Under the pieces are notes generated by a model. It did not search any database, was not told the origin of the DNA, and worked only from the letters and a program-made list of their open reading frames with translations. 51,971 nucleotides of DNA from UMGS1590 sp963558655 (GTDB lineage: Bacteria > Bacillota > Peptococcia > Peptococcales > Peptococcaceae). A program made the position numbers and the translations under genes. The DNA lies in the NCBI GenBank assembly GCA_963558655.1, contig CAUWHJ010000022.1:1-51971 (forward strand). The letters run 5' to 3'. Positions 1-8,766 of this stretch are shown in pieces. The stretch's first letter is position 1, and every line of letters starts with the position of its first letter.

Positions 1-639
1 GGCATGGTGAAACCACAGCGCAACATTACCCGCGCCGAAGTCTCCTCCATCTTCTATCGCTTGTTAGAAGATGAGGTGCGTGACGATAACACCACCGATG
101 TGTCCGATTTTAGCGACGTGAGCGCAAGCGACTGGTATGGTACCACCGTAGCCACCCTCTCCAAAATGGGCATTGTCAAAGGCTACGAAGACGGCACCTT
201 CCGACCAAATGCACCAATCACCCGTGCAGAATTTGCAGCCATCGCCACCCGCTTCTTTGAAGAAACCGGCGCAGAGTATGAACCGGGCACCTTCACCGAT
301 GTAAGTGGTGACGAATGGTTCGCTGGCGCTATTCAGGATGCTGTGAACCTTGGCTTAATTGGTGGCTATGAAGACGGCAGCGTGCGACCAAACAACAACA
401 TCACGCGTGCCGAAGCCTGTGCCATCGTCAACCGCACCTTGGGCCGCGTGCCGGATGCAGACCATCTCCTGCCAACGGACGAAATGAAGACTTGGCCGGA
501 CAACCAGCCAAGCGATTGGTTCTATGCCGATATGCAGGAAGCCACGAACGGCCATGAGTACGAGTGGATTACTGAAGACGGCAACAAGGTGGAAGAATGG
601 ACAAAAATCATGCTGGACAATGATTGGGAAGATCGTTAA
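1..639 (+). CDS. SLH-domain surface protein, C-terminal part
   Basis: The reading frame is open from the first base and runs to a TAA at 637-639, so the N-terminus lies outside the window. The visible 212 residues hold two complete S-layer-homology repeats and the end of a third. Each has the family pattern of an FxDV start, a GYEDGTFRPN-like centre and an ITRAE end (ITRAEVSS, ITRAEFAA, ITRAEACA). A weaker fourth unit begins at SDWFYADM. SLH repeats usually anchor exported proteins to secondary cell-wall polymers, so this is probably a cell-wall-bound protein. The tail is acidic and Trp-rich (EDGNKVEEW). What the missing N-terminal part does cannot be inferred. An intrinsic terminator follows 18 bases after the stop. 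Confidence 0.88.
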   Translation, partial: GMVKPQRNITRAEVSSIFYRLLEDEVRDDNTTDVSDFSDVSASDWYGTTVATLSKMGIVKGYEDGTFRPNAPITRAEFAAIATRFFEETGAEYEPGTFTDVSGDEWFAGAIQDAVNLGLIGGYEDGSVRPNNNITRAEACAIVNRTLGRVPDADHLLPTDEMKTWPDNQPSDWFYADMQEATNGHEYEWITEDGNKVEEWTKIMLDNDWEDR

Positions 640-656
640 ACGCATGAGCGTATGAC

Positions 657-692
657 AAAAACCGCAAGACTGTGATGGTCTTGCGGTTTTTT
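657..692 (+). terminator. Intrinsic terminator after SLH gene
   Basis: A 10-bp perfect stem (ACCGCAAGAC paired with GTCTTGCGGT, loop of seven) is followed by a run of T. It ends the SLH protein transcript. Confidence 0.9.
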
Positions 693-778
693 GTGTTGTT
701 TGACGGTCTTTTTCGGTGGTGCTACAATGGGTGTAGGTGCTTTTGAATGGGTGTGAGAAATGAAAGGAGCCGCAGACG

Positions 779-1441
779 ATGCGTGAGGAAGAGAAGATTT
801 TTGCCGGAAAGTTGTTTAACAATCAGTGTGAGGAATTGAAGGCCATTAAGCGGAAGATGCACGAAACAAATCGGCTGGTGAATCAGCTGCCAGAGTGGGA
901 CCCAGAGCGTGACCGTTTATTGAGGGAGAGCCTGGGTGCGATTGGCAACACGTTTCATTTTGTGGGGCCGGTGCACATCAATTATGGTACGCACACGTTT
1001 ATTGGCGAAAACTTTTTTGCGAATTTTAACTTTACGGTGATGGACGATGCACGGGTGTTCATTGGCGACAATGTGGCGATTGGGCCAAATGTGTCGCTTT
1101 TGGCAACGAACCATCCGCTGATTGCCCAGGAGCGCATGGGGCTGGATGAGGACGGCAACACCACGCTGGCGGAGTATGCGCGTGATATTCACATTGGCGA
1201 TAATGTGTGGCTGGCGGCGAATGTCTGCGTGACCGATGGGGTGACGATTGGCGATGGCGCGGTGATTGGTGCCGGAAGTGTGGTAACGCGCGATATTCCG
1301 GCAGGGTATTTGGCGGTGGGCGTGCCGTGCCGTCCGCTTAGACCAATTACAGAGGCCGACACGGTGCGCGAGCGTTTGCTTGAGGAGGACGCCGACTATT
1401 TCCGCAACAATTTTTCGGGCTTTGCTGAAAAAGACGAATGA
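779..1441 (+). CDS. Maltose/galactoside-type sugar O-acetyltransferase
   Basis: A 220-residue left-handed beta-helix (hexapeptide-repeat) acetyltransferase of the Maa/LacA/NodL family. It is expected to move acetyl from acetyl-CoA to a hydroxyl of a sugar in the cytoplasm. The N-terminal helical Maa domain (residues 1-55, with the ETNRLVNQ stretch) precedes hexapeptide turns such as IGDNVAIGPNV and IGDGAVIGAGSVV. The catalytic His lies in LATNHPL. The C-terminal GVPCRPLRPI is typical. The start at 779 has a GAAAGGAG ribosome site 10 bases upstream. Length is slightly above the usual 185-200 residues because of the C-terminal tail. The gene stands alone between terminator-bounded units, and its sugar substrate cannot be read from the sequence. 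Confidence 0.9.
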   Translation: MREEEKIFAGKLFNNQCEELKAIKRKMHETNRLVNQLPEWDPERDRLLRESLGAIGNTFHFVGPVHINYGTHTFIGENFFANFNFTVMDDARVFIGDNVAIGPNVSLLATNHPLIAQERMGLDEDGNTTLAEYARDIHIGDNVWLAANVCVTDGVTIGDGAVIGAGSVVTRDIPAGYLAVGVPCRPLRPITEADTVRERLLEEDADYFRNNFSGFAEKDE

Positions 1442-1567
1442 GGGCATTACCATCTGTCTATAAGGCAGGTGGTTTTTGTGTATTAAGAGTTTTTAAGGTG
1501 AAACGATGGCGTCGTGCGTCGTGCTGGTGTATACTAATAAAAATGACGCATGGAAGGAGAGCTGGCG

Positions 1568-1948
1568 ATGGCACGACGAGGTGTGGCTGCTGTGCTTTTG
1601 ACAGCAGCGTTTTTTCTTGCGGGGTGCAGCTTTGCACAATATCCGGACAGTGAGTTTCTCGGCACCTGGCAGGCAGAAGAAGGGGCGCTCGGCGATGTTG
1701 AGGTGAAGTTGAAGGATATTGACAGCCGCTTTGTTTTAACGCTTTCGGAAAGTGGCAAGGCGGTGCTTGAGATTGGCGAGAGAGCGCATGAAGGAAAGTG
1801 GTCGCCGCAAAAGGACGATAAAGGCGTGACGTTGGTGGTAGATGATACCACCACGGAATTGTCGAAAATTCGCGATGGTGTGCTGAAAGGTCCCATCGAA
1901 GGTGTAACGCTGACGTTTTCTCAGAAAGGGACGTCGGACGAAGAATGA
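1568..1948 (+). CDS. Small lipoprotein of unknown function
   Basis: A 126-residue protein with a basic N-terminus, a hydrophobic stretch and the lipobox LAGC near residue 19, so it should be lipidated and held on the outer face of the membrane. The start at 1568 is chosen because AAGGAGA ends seven bases upstream; an in-frame ATG at 1550 lies before that site. The mature part is hydrophilic and looks like a single small beta-rich domain (LGTWQAEEG, GKWSPQKDDKG), similar in feel to the lipocalin-like DUF domains of Gram-positive lipoproteins. I do not recognise the family. Its stop overlaps a possible start of the alcohol dehydrogenase by four bases, suggesting one transcript. Confidence 0.7.
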   Translation: MARRGVAAVLLTAAFFLAGCSFAQYPDSEFLGTWQAEEGALGDVEVKLKDIDSRFVLTLSESGKAVLEIGERAHEGKWSPQKDDKGVTLVVDDTTTELSKIRDGVLKGPIEGVTLTFSQKGTSDEE

Positions 1949-3228
1949 GCGTCCTCATCAAAGAGATGAGCAGAGAGGAGAACAGAAAAGACATCATGTT
2001 GTGGACGATGAAGAAGGCAGGGTATCGTGTTGTGCAAGCGGGGCTGGGCATGGCAATGCGCGTGATTCCGTGGGGGCAGCCGGAGAGGGTGAATTATCCC
2101 GGTGCCATACAGGCACTTCCGGCGGCGCTGCGTGCCGATGGCATTAAGAAGATGCTGTTGGTGACTGACCGCGGGGTGCTGCGTGCCGGTTTGGTGAAAA
2201 CGGTGTGCGAGGTGCTGGAAGAAGCTGGCGTGGGCGTGGAGGTGTTTAGCGATGTGCACCCGAACCCAACCATTCCGGACATTTTGGGTGGGCTGCGTCG
2301 CTACAAGGCGCAAGGCTGCGAAGGGGTGTTGGCGTTGGGCGGCGGTTCGTCGATAGACGCCAGCAAAATGATTGTCGCCCTGGTGGCGCTGCCCGATGGA
2401 TCAGAACGCAAGCTGGGCGGATTGTTTCAGGTGACGCTGCGGAAGCGTGGCAAGGTGCCGCCGCTGTATGCAGTGCCAACAACGGCGGGCACTGGCTCGG
2501 AAACAACGATTGTGGCAGTGGTGACGGAGCCGCGAACGCACGCAAAATACACAGTGATGGATTTTCCGCTGCTGCCAAAGCGTGTTTTTCTGGACGCTCA
2601 ATTAACGCTGACGCTGCCGCCACGCGTTACGGCGCAGTCTGGCATGGATGCGTTGACCCATGCGGTGGAAGCCTATGTGAACGGCTACATGGCAACCGAG
2701 ACCACCAGACGTCAGGCACGCGAGGCAACCGCACTGATTTTCCGCTATCTGCCGCGTGCTTTTGCCGATGGCGCAGATTTGCAGGCGCGCGAAAAGATGC
2801 TTACGGCGGCGTTTTACGCCGGTCAAGCCTTTGGGCGTGCCACGGTGGGCTATGCTCATTCCATTGCTCATGCGGTTGGCGGGCTGACAGGCCTGGCACA
2901 TGGCGAACTGACAGGCATTTGCCTGCCGGCGCTGTTGGAATGGTACGGCGAAGCGGCGGTGCCGCGTTTGGCAGAACTGGCGGAGGTGATTGGCGTGGCA
3001 GAGCCAGGGGTGACAGACACTGTAAAAGCACGTGCCTTTATTAAGGCGGTGTATGCGTTGCGGCGTTCGCTGGGATTGGCAGAAACGCTGCCGCTTTTGT
3101 CGGACGAAGAGGTGCGTACTGTTTGCCACCGTGCTGTGCGCGAAGCCAATCCGCTCTATCCGGTGCCGCGCATGATGAGCGAACAGCAATGCCGGTGCTT
3201 TGTGCGTCTTTTGATGCAGCAGGTGTAA
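1945..3228 (+). CDS. Iron-containing alcohol dehydrogenase
   Basis: A group III (Fe-dependent) alcohol dehydrogenase that should interconvert an alcohol and an aldehyde with NAD(P). The nucleotide-binding GGGSSIDASK and the TTAGTGSETT stretch are both present. The metal ligands can be placed in FLDAQL (Asp), GMDALTHAVEAY (His) and the GYAHSIAHAVGGLTGLAHGE stretch (two His), so the metal site looks intact. The start is uncertain. ATG at 1945 overlaps the lipoprotein stop as ATGA; ATG at 1966 and ATG at 1996 are alternatives, the last with AGGAG 15 bases upstream and giving an N-terminus closer to that of relatives. A terminator follows directly. The substrate cannot be told from sequence. Confidence 0.88.
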   Translation: MSVLIKEMSREENRKDIMLWTMKKAGYRVVQAGLGMAMRVIPWGQPERVNYPGAIQALPAALRADGIKKMLLVTDRGVLRAGLVKTVCEVLEEAGVGVEVFSDVHPNPTIPDILGGLRRYKAQGCEGVLALGGGSSIDASKMIVALVALPDGSERKLGGLFQVTLRKRGKVPPLYAVPTTAGTGSETTIVAVVTEPRTHAKYTVMDFPLLPKRVFLDAQLTLTLPPRVTAQSGMDALTHAVEAYVNGYMATETTRRQAREATALIFRYLPRAFADGADLQAREKMLTAAFYAGQAFGRATVGYAHSIAHAVGGLTGLAHGELTGICLPALLEWYGEAAVPRLAELAEVIGVAEPGVTDTVKARAFIKAVYALRRSLGLAETLPLLSDEEVRTVCHRAVREANPLYPVPRMMSEQQCRCFVRLLMQQV

Positions 3229-3231
3229 GGC

Positions 3232-3270
3232 GAAAGCGCTTGTGCCCCAGTTGGGGAACGGGCGCTTTTT
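3232..3270 (+). terminator. Intrinsic terminator after alcohol dehydrogenase
   Basis: Outer stem AAAGCGC/GCGCTTT encloses a second stem GCCCC/GGGG and is followed by TTTTT. Confidence 0.85.
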
Positions 3271-3291
3271 CTTTATGGGATTGCCACAATA

Positions 3292-3300
3292 TGCTATACT
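3292..3300 (+). promoter_or_regulatory. Extended -10 promoter for the pRiA4b-like gene
   Basis: TGCTATACT is an extended -10 element 39 bases before the next start codon. No good -35 is visible, which is usual for extended -10 promoters. Confidence 0.5.
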
Positions 3301-3339
3301 GAAAAGCAAGAGAAGCTTAAATAAGGAGCCTGTGAAACC

Positions 3340-3972
3340 ATGAAAACTTTGTATTATTCTGCGACCTTGCGCGGCGCTGAAGCGCCGGTGTGGCGTCGCT
3401 TTTGTGTGCCGATGAATTATGACTTTGCCAAACTCCACGAGGTGTTGCAACGCCTGTTTGGGTATAGCGGCAGCGAACAGTATGAGTTTGTGTTTGACGA
3501 CCCAAAACTGCGTGTAACGGCAGACACCGACCTTTACGAACGTTACCGTTTTTTGAAGAGCGATGAAGGCAAGCACTATCTTGCTGACAAAGAAAAAGAA
3601 GGCTACGCTGTCGATATGTCGGTGGAGGTGGCGTGGGCGGAAGATTTGCCGCTGGACCCATTGACGCTGAAACATCGTCAGTTTCGCTATATCTACGATT
3701 TCAGCGACGACTGGACGTATGACATTGCCCTGATTGATATTCTTGAGGATGGGCCGTCAGTTCCGGTTGTGCGTGAGGGCTTGGGCAACGCACCGTTTGA
3801 ATCTTGCGGCGGCTTTGAGGGCTATTACGAACTGATGGACGCCCTCACTTCGCCAGCGCATCCGGACAACGCCGCTGTGCGTGCGTGGGTGGAAACCATG
3901 GGCTACAAGCTGTACGACCAGGAAGAAGTCAACGATGCGCTGAAAATCTGGGCGAAAAGCGTGACGAAATAA
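3340..3972 (+). CDS. Plasmid pRiA4b ORF-3 family protein
   Basis: A 210-residue protein that matches the pRiA4b ORF-3-like fold seen in many bacterial chromosomes and plasmids. The diagnostic N-terminal pattern is a short beta strand followed by PVWRRFCVP and then FAKLHEVLQRLFGY. The second diagnostic part is YIYDFSDDWTYDI, followed by CGGFEGYYELM. The family has no established biochemical role, though it is often found near mobile DNA. Start at 3340 has AAGGAG upstream (AATAAGGAGCC). It has its own extended -10 promoter and lies directly before the his promoter, so it is probably not part of the his operon. No catalytic residues can be named. Confidence 0.85.
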   Translation: MKTLYYSATLRGAEAPVWRRFCVPMNYDFAKLHEVLQRLFGYSGSEQYEFVFDDPKLRVTADTDLYERYRFLKSDEGKHYLADKEKEGYAVDMSVEVAWAEDLPLDPLTLKHRQFRYIYDFSDDWTYDIALIDILEDGPSVPVVREGLGNAPFESCGGFEGYYELMDALTSPAHPDNAAVRAWVETMGYKLYDQEEVNDALKIWAKSVTK

Positions 3973-3975
3973 GTG

Positions 3976-4004
3976 TTGACATCAGCAATTCACCGTGCTA
4001 AAGT
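3976..4004 (+). promoter_or_regulatory. Promoter of the histidine operon
   Basis: TTGACA at 3976-3981 and an extended -10 (TGC-TAAAGT, hexamer 3999-4004) with 17-bp spacing. The predicted transcript starts near 4011, leaving only about 18 bases before the hisZ start. There is no room for a T-box or a His-rich leader peptide, so control, if any, should act at initiation or on the enzymes. Confidence 0.75.
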
Positions 4005-4028
4005 GATAAAGCGAAGGGAGTGCGAAAG

Positions 4029-5231
4029 ATGAGAAACTATGCAAAATTGACCCCGGAAGGAACCCGTGACGTGCTGTTTGAAGCCAGTGAGGCACAGAGC
4101 CACATTGAGCGCAGCCTGCGTACCTTTTTTTACTGCCGCGGTTTTCGTGAGGTACGCACACCGGGCATTGAGTATTTTGACGTTTTCGGTTCAAATGGGA
4201 AATATTTTCCCGCCGAGAGTATGTATAAATTGAGCGACCGCAACGGACGGCTGATTGTCATGCGTCCGGATTCGACCATTCCAATGGCACGTTTGGTGGC
4301 GACAAAATTTCAGAATAAGCAGCAGCCGCTGCGCCTTTGCTACGACCAAACGGTGTATCGCACAAGCCGCACGCTGGATGGCATCAGCCACGAGATGCGG
4401 CAGATGGGTGTGGAAATCATCGGTGCTCAGGGCGCAAAAGCCGACATGGACATTTTGAAAATGGCGTGTGATGTGTTCCACACCATTGATTTGGGCAACG
4501 ATTATCGTCTGGAAATTGGCCATGTGGGTATTTTCAAGGCGTTGGTGGAAAAGCTCGACATTGACAGCGTGGAGCGTGATGCGCTTTTTAGTGCGGTAGA
4601 AGAAAAGAATTATTCGGCATTGATTGATATTCTTGAACGCCACGCAGGCAAACGGGAGGCGGCGGTGCTGCGTCAGCTGCCACGGCTTTTTGGCGGGCGT
4701 GAAACCCTTTCGCAGGCACGCGCGCTGATGGACGGGCTTGACCCACGGGTGACAGAAGCGCTGGACCAGCTGGCGTGGATTTATGAGCAGTTTGAAGCCA
4801 TGGGCTTGGAGGACAACATTATTATTGACCTCGGCTTAATCAATCAGGCGGATTATTATTCCAGCTTAATTTTCCGTGGCTATATTGGCGGCGCTGGGCA
4901 GGCGGTGCTCAGTGGCGGCCGCTACGACCATCTGATGGAAGATTTTGGTATGCAGGCGGCGGCTATTGGTTTTGGTGTCAGCGTGGACCTTTTGGCGGAA
5001 GTGATGCTGAAACAGCATCCACTTTTTTATTCCACACTTGACCTTGTTTATGCCGATATGGCGGATATGCCGAAAGCGTTTCAGTGGATGAGCGCGCGCA
5101 AGATGTGCGCCGAATGGTCGCTGGCAGATTCGCTGGAAGAGGCCATTGAGGAAGCGAAACGCCGCGGGATTCCTACGGTGATTTATTTCCATGATGACCG
5201 CCCAGAATGGTTGGAGGTGGATCATGCTTAA
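4029..5231 (+). CDS. hisZ: ATP phosphoribosyltransferase regulatory subunit HisZ
   Basis: A 400-residue class II histidyl-tRNA-synthetase paralogue that partners the short form of HisG to make an active, histidine-inhibited ATP phosphoribosyltransferase. Sequence signs are the LTPEGTRDVL start, the motif-2 region YDQTVYRTSRTLDG, and the GQAVLSGGRYDHLM segment near the end of the catalytic-like core. The protein ends near residue 400 with only a short extension after the core, as expected for HisZ rather than HisRS with its anticodon domain. Start at 4029 (MRNYAKL) is preferred over GTG 4020 because GGGAG ends eight bases upstream. It is the first gene of the operon and overlaps hisG by eight bases. 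Confidence 0.95.
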   Translation: MRNYAKLTPEGTRDVLFEASEAQSHIERSLRTFFYCRGFREVRTPGIEYFDVFGSNGKYFPAESMYKLSDRNGRLIVMRPDSTIPMARLVATKFQNKQQPLRLCYDQTVYRTSRTLDGISHEMRQMGVEIIGAQGAKADMDILKMACDVFHTIDLGNDYRLEIGHVGIFKALVEKLDIDSVERDALFSAVEEKNYSALIDILERHAGKREAAVLRQLPRLFGGRETLSQARALMDGLDPRVTEALDQLAWIYEQFEAMGLEDNIIIDLGLINQADYYSSLIFRGYIGGAGQAVLSGGRYDHLMEDFGMQAAAIGFGVSVDLLAEVMLKQHPLFYSTLDLVYADMADMPKAFQWMSARKMCAEWSLADSLEEAIEEAKRRGIPTVIYFHDDRPEWLEVDHA

Positions 5232-5853
5232 AATTGCATTAACTAAAGGACGCCTGGAAAAATCCACGGTGGCTTTGTTTGAAAAAATGGGGCTTGATGT
5301 GAGCGCGTTTGAAACCAAGGGGCGCAAGCTCATTTTGCAGGTGGGCGATGACATCACCGTGGTGCTGGCGAAGGCACCAGACGTGATTACATATGTGGAG
5401 CACGGCGTGTGCGATATTGGTGTTGTGGGCAAAGACACGATTTATGAGCGTGGCGGCGCCTTTTATGAAGTGCTGGATTTGGGCTTTGGCAAGTGTCGTT
5501 TTGCGCTGGCGGTGCCGGAAGGCTCCAATTTTTACGATGGCTACGGCGTGAAGCGTTTGGCCAGCAAATATCCGCACGTGACACGCGATTATTTTGCCCG
5601 CCGTGGTATGGACGTGGACATCATCAAAATTGAAGGGTCGGTTGAATTGGCACCGTTGCTGGGGCTGGTTGACGGCATTGTTGATTTGGTGGAAACGGGC
5701 AACACCCTGCGTGAAAATGGGCTTGTGGCGGTGGAAGATGTGATGCAGGTGAGTGCGCGGCTGATTGTCAACGTGGTTAGCATGAAACTTAAGAAGGACG
5801 AAATCAACGCGCTGATTGATAAAATTGAGGCGCTGAAGGAGGATGCCCAGTGA
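5224..5853 (+). CDS. hisG: ATP phosphoribosyltransferase, short catalytic form HisG
   Basis: This enzyme catalyses the first step of histidine synthesis, joining ATP and PRPP to form phosphoribosyl-ATP. At 209 residues it is the short HisG, lacking the C-terminal regulatory domain, which is why a HisZ partner is encoded just upstream. Visible motifs are LKIALTKGRL at the N-terminus, ADVITYVEHG-like residues 55-65, GVVGKDTI, and the PRPP loop LVDLVETGNTLRENGL. The start at 5224 has GGAGGT five to eight bases upstream, inside the end of hisZ. The stop overlaps the hisD GTG start. Confidence 0.96.
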   Translation: MLKIALTKGRLEKSTVALFEKMGLDVSAFETKGRKLILQVGDDITVVLAKAPDVITYVEHGVCDIGVVGKDTIYERGGAFYEVLDLGFGKCRFALAVPEGSNFYDGYGVKRLASKYPHVTRDYFARRGMDVDIIKIEGSVELAPLLGLVDGIVDLVETGNTLRENGLVAVEDVMQVSARLIVNVVSMKLKKDEINALIDKIEALKEDAQ

Positions 5854-7139
5854 TTCAGACGATTGTCGCAGATGGCAAGGCAGAATTAGCCTATTTGAAA
5901 GCGTTGAAGGCGCGTCAGCAGGAAACCAATGCAGATGTGATGCGTGCGGTGCAGGCGATTGTGGACGATGTGCGCCGCGAAGGCGATGCTGCGGTGATGC
6001 GTTACAGCGCGAAGTTTGACCATATGGAAGGGCCAATCCGCGTGATTGAAGCGGCAGAAATCGCAGAGGCCAAGACGCGCGTTGATGCGGCACTTTTGGC
6101 AGCGATGGAGCGTGCAGCAGAAAATATTCGCCGTTTTCATCATCAGCAGGTGCAGGAGAGCTATGTGGACTTTCATGACAATGGTGCGTTTATGGGGCAG
6201 CGTGTGCGTCCGCTGAAACGTGTCGGCCTTTATGTGCCGGGTGGCACAGCGGCTTATCCGTCCTCGGTGCTGATGAACGCCATTCCGGCAAAAATTGCCG
6301 GTGTGCCGGAGCTTGTGATGGTGACGCCGCCCAATGCCGAAGGCAAACCACGCGATGTGATTCTCGCTGCGGCTGCGGTGGCAGGTGTTGACCGCATTTA
6401 TATGATTGGCGGCGCACAGGCGGTGGCAGCGCTTGCTTATGGCACAGAAACGATTCCGCAGGTGGATAAGATTGTGGGGCCGGGGAACATCTTTGTAGCC
6501 ACAGCCAAACGTTTGCTTTACGGCGTGGTGGATATTGATATGATTGCCGGACCAAGCGAGATTCTCATTGTTGCTGATGAACACGCCAATCCACGTTTCC
6601 TCGCTGCCGACCTCATGAGCCAATGCGAGCATGATGTGCTTGCCGGTGGCGTGCTTTTGACCGATTCGCAGGCGCTGGCGGACGCTGTGAAGGACGAGCT
6701 GGCACGCCAGCTGGAAACGCTCAGCCGTGCGGACATCATTCGCCAGTCGATGCGTGACTATGGCGTGATTGTTGTTTTTGAAACCATCGAACAGTGCATT
6801 GACTACGCCAATGCGGTGGCACCGGAGCATTTGGAAATTGCCACGGAGGCGCCGGAACGTTATCTTGGGCGCGTGGAAAACGCTGGCTCGGTGTTTTTGG
6901 GTGCATGGACACCGGAACCGGTTGGCGATTATTATGCAGGCGCCAACCATGTGCTGCCAACCAGCGGCACGGCACGCTTTTTCTCGCCGCTTGGGGTGGA
7001 CAGCTTCTACAAGCGCATGGGCTTTACCTCTTACAGCAAAGAAGCGCTCCTGGCAGGTGCCGATGACATCATTCGTTTTGCCGAAGCCGAAGGGCTGACA
7101 GCGCACGCCAATGCAGTGAAAGTGAGGAAGGAACAATGA
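5850..7139 (+). CDS. hisD: Histidinol dehydrogenase HisD
   Basis: A 429-residue zinc enzyme that oxidises L-histidinol to L-histidine in two NAD-dependent steps, the last in the pathway. Characteristic segments are GLYVPGGTAAYPSSVLMN, IYMIGGAQAVAALAYGTE, VDKIVGPGN, and DMIAGPSEI, all typical of the family. The zinc and catalytic His/Glu residues fall in ADLMSQCEHD and VAPEHLEI. The GTG start at 5850 overlaps the hisG stop as GTGA and has AAGGAG eight bases upstream, so translation is probably coupled. Length is normal. Confidence 0.96.
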   Translation: MIQTIVADGKAELAYLKALKARQQETNADVMRAVQAIVDDVRREGDAAVMRYSAKFDHMEGPIRVIEAAEIAEAKTRVDAALLAAMERAAENIRRFHHQQVQESYVDFHDNGAFMGQRVRPLKRVGLYVPGGTAAYPSSVLMNAIPAKIAGVPELVMVTPPNAEGKPRDVILAAAAVAGVDRIYMIGGAQAVAALAYGTETIPQVDKIVGPGNIFVATAKRLLYGVVDIDMIAGPSEILIVADEHANPRFLAADLMSQCEHDVLAGGVLLTDSQALADAVKDELARQLETLSRADIIRQSMRDYGVIVVFETIEQCIDYANAVAPEHLEIATEAPERYLGRVENAGSVFLGAWTPEPVGDYYAGANHVLPTSGTARFFSPLGVDSFYKRMGFTSYSKEALLAGADDIIRFAEAEGLTAHANAVKVRKEQ

Positions 7140-8194
7140 GAATCAGCAAACGTTTTCAGGGAAGAGCGGCATATAGTCCGGGCGGGCAGCCATGTCCGGT
7201 TGTGTTGAACGCCAACGAAAGCTTTATTCAGCCTTCGCAAGCGATGATGGCGGAGTTTCACGAGATTTTAGACCAATGCGATTTTAACCGTTATCCCGAC
7301 CCGCGCGCCGAAGAACTGTGCCGTGCCTATGCCGAGCTGTATCATCTGAATTGGGAACATATCACGGCGGGTAATGGTTCTGATGAACACATTGAGCTGT
7401 TGTTTGCCGCTTTGGTAACGCCGCATGACCGTGTGGTGACAGTGGCGCCGGATTTCTCCATGTATGGTGCCGGTGCTTATTTGAATGATGTGGAGCAGTG
7501 CGTGTATGCTCAGGAGGACTACCGCATCAACGTGGATCATTTGCTGGCTTTTGCCAAGGAAAAAGATGCAGCGATGATTATTTTTTCCAACCCATGCAAC
7601 CCAACCGGTGTGGTGACGCCGCGTGAAGACGTAGTGCGTCTCATTGAAGGCTTCGATGGGCTTGTGGTGGTGGACGAAGCGTATATGGATTTTGCCGATG
7701 AGAGCGTGCTCGATTTGGCAGGAACGGTGGAAAATCTGATTGTCCTCAAAACCTGCTCCAAAGCTATTGGGCTGGCGGGGCTGCGTGTGGGCTTCACCAT
7801 CACCACACCGGAACTGACGGCACTTTTGCAAAGTGCCAAAGCGGTGTACAATGTGGGGCGTCTCACGCAGGCGCTGGCAACTTGTGTGCTGAGGCACGGT
7901 GAGGAGCTGCGCGCAGCCACGGCGCAAATCAAAGCCAGCATGGCGGCGCTGTATCCAGCGTTGGAGGCGCTTGTGAACCGCTACGACAGCCTTGAGTGCA
8001 TCTTGCCAACGGCCACCAATTTTGCCTATATTATTACGGAGCGCGCGCCGGACATTTTTGCAAAAATGCAGGAACACGGTGTGCTCATTCGCCAACCACA
8101 GAAAAATGCATTGCGTATCAACTGTGGCACAGCAGAAGAAAACGATGCTTGTCTGGTGGCGTTGGAAGCGGTGTTGAAGGAGCTGGAAGCATGA
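7136..8194 (+). CDS. hisC: Histidinol-phosphate aminotransferase HisC
   Basis: A 352-residue fold-type I PLP aminotransferase that converts imidazole acetol phosphate and glutamate to histidinol phosphate and 2-oxoglutarate. Visible are GNGSDEHIELLF (PLP phosphate region), SNPCNPTGVVT, the VVDEAYMDF segment with the Asp that contacts the PLP ring, and the Schiff-base Lys in KTCSKAIGLAGLRVGF. The C-terminal RINCGTAEEND includes the substrate-binding Arg. Start overlaps hisD as ATGA with AGGAAGGAACA upstream. Relatives can also act on aromatic amino acids, but the operon context fixes the main role. Confidence 0.95.
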   Translation: MRISKRFQGRAAYSPGGQPCPVVLNANESFIQPSQAMMAEFHEILDQCDFNRYPDPRAEELCRAYAELYHLNWEHITAGNGSDEHIELLFAALVTPHDRVVTVAPDFSMYGAGAYLNDVEQCVYAQEDYRINVDHLLAFAKEKDAAMIIFSNPCNPTGVVTPREDVVRLIEGFDGLVVVDEAYMDFADESVLDLAGTVENLIVLKTCSKAIGLAGLRVGFTITTPELTALLQSAKAVYNVGRLTQALATCVLRHGEELRAATAQIKASMAALYPALEALVNRYDSLECILPTATNFAYIITERAPDIFAKMQEHGVLIRQPQKNALRINCGTAEENDACLVALEAVLKELEA

Positions 8195-8766
8195 GAAGCG
8201 TGGCAAAAGAACGACAGACGAAAGAAACGAGCATTCAGCTTTTTCTCGACCTCGACGGCGGCGAGGTGCGTATCGCCAGCGGCATTGGCTTTTTTGACCA
8301 TATGCTCACAGCATTGGCGGTGCACGCCGGTTGGGGCTTGGTGCTCAACTGTGAGGGTGACACCTGGGTGGACGGCCATCACAGCGTTGAGGACATTGGC
8401 ATTGTCCTTGGGCAGGCCTTGGCAGAGGTGGTTGACAAAGCTGAGATTCAGCGTTATGGCTGCGCCTTTATTCCTATGGACGAGGCCCTCTGCCGCGCGG
8501 TGGTTGATGTGAGCGGACGGCCTTATCTGGTGTACCATGCCGAGGTGGCAGCGCCAATGATTGGCGAATACGATACCGAGCTGACCGAAGAATTTTTCCG
8601 CGCCTTTGCCATGAACGCCGGCATCACGCTGCACATTGAGGCGCTGTACGGTAAGAACGCCCATCACATTGTTGAAGGGGTGTTCAAGGCGGTGGCACAC
8701 GCACTGGCAGAAGCACTTGCACCACGCGATGGCGGCGTGCTTTCAACAAAAGGGGTGTTGGCATGA
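8191..8766 (+). CDS. hisB: Imidazoleglycerol-phosphate dehydratase HisB
   Basis: A 191-residue single-function IGPD, which dehydrates imidazole glycerol phosphate to imidazole acetol phosphate at a di-manganese site. The paired metal-binding repeats are clear: DGHHSVEDIGI in the first half and NAHHIVEGVFKA in the second, with FFDHMLTALAVHAG near the N-terminus. There is no fused histidinol-phosphate phosphatase domain. Start at 8191 overlaps hisC as ATGA and has AAGGAGC upstream; the frame stays open for 65 more codons upstream, but these lie inside hisC. Histidinol-phosphate phosphatase itself is not encoded in this operon and must be elsewhere. Confidence 0.95.
   Translation: MRSVAKERQTKETSIQLFLDLDGGEVRIASGIGFFDHMLTALAVHAGWGLVLNCEGDTWVDGHHSVEDIGIVLGQALAEVVDKAEIQRYGCAFIPMDEALCRAVVDVSGRPYLVYHAEVAAPMIGEYDTELTEEFFRAFAMNAGITLHIEALYGKNAHHIVEGVFKAVAHALAEALAPRDGGVLSTKGVLA

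Noticed and set aside
3900..4028. T-box or His leader-peptide attenuator before hisZ
   Set aside because: The promoter lies only about 25 bases before the ribosome site, so there is no space for either.
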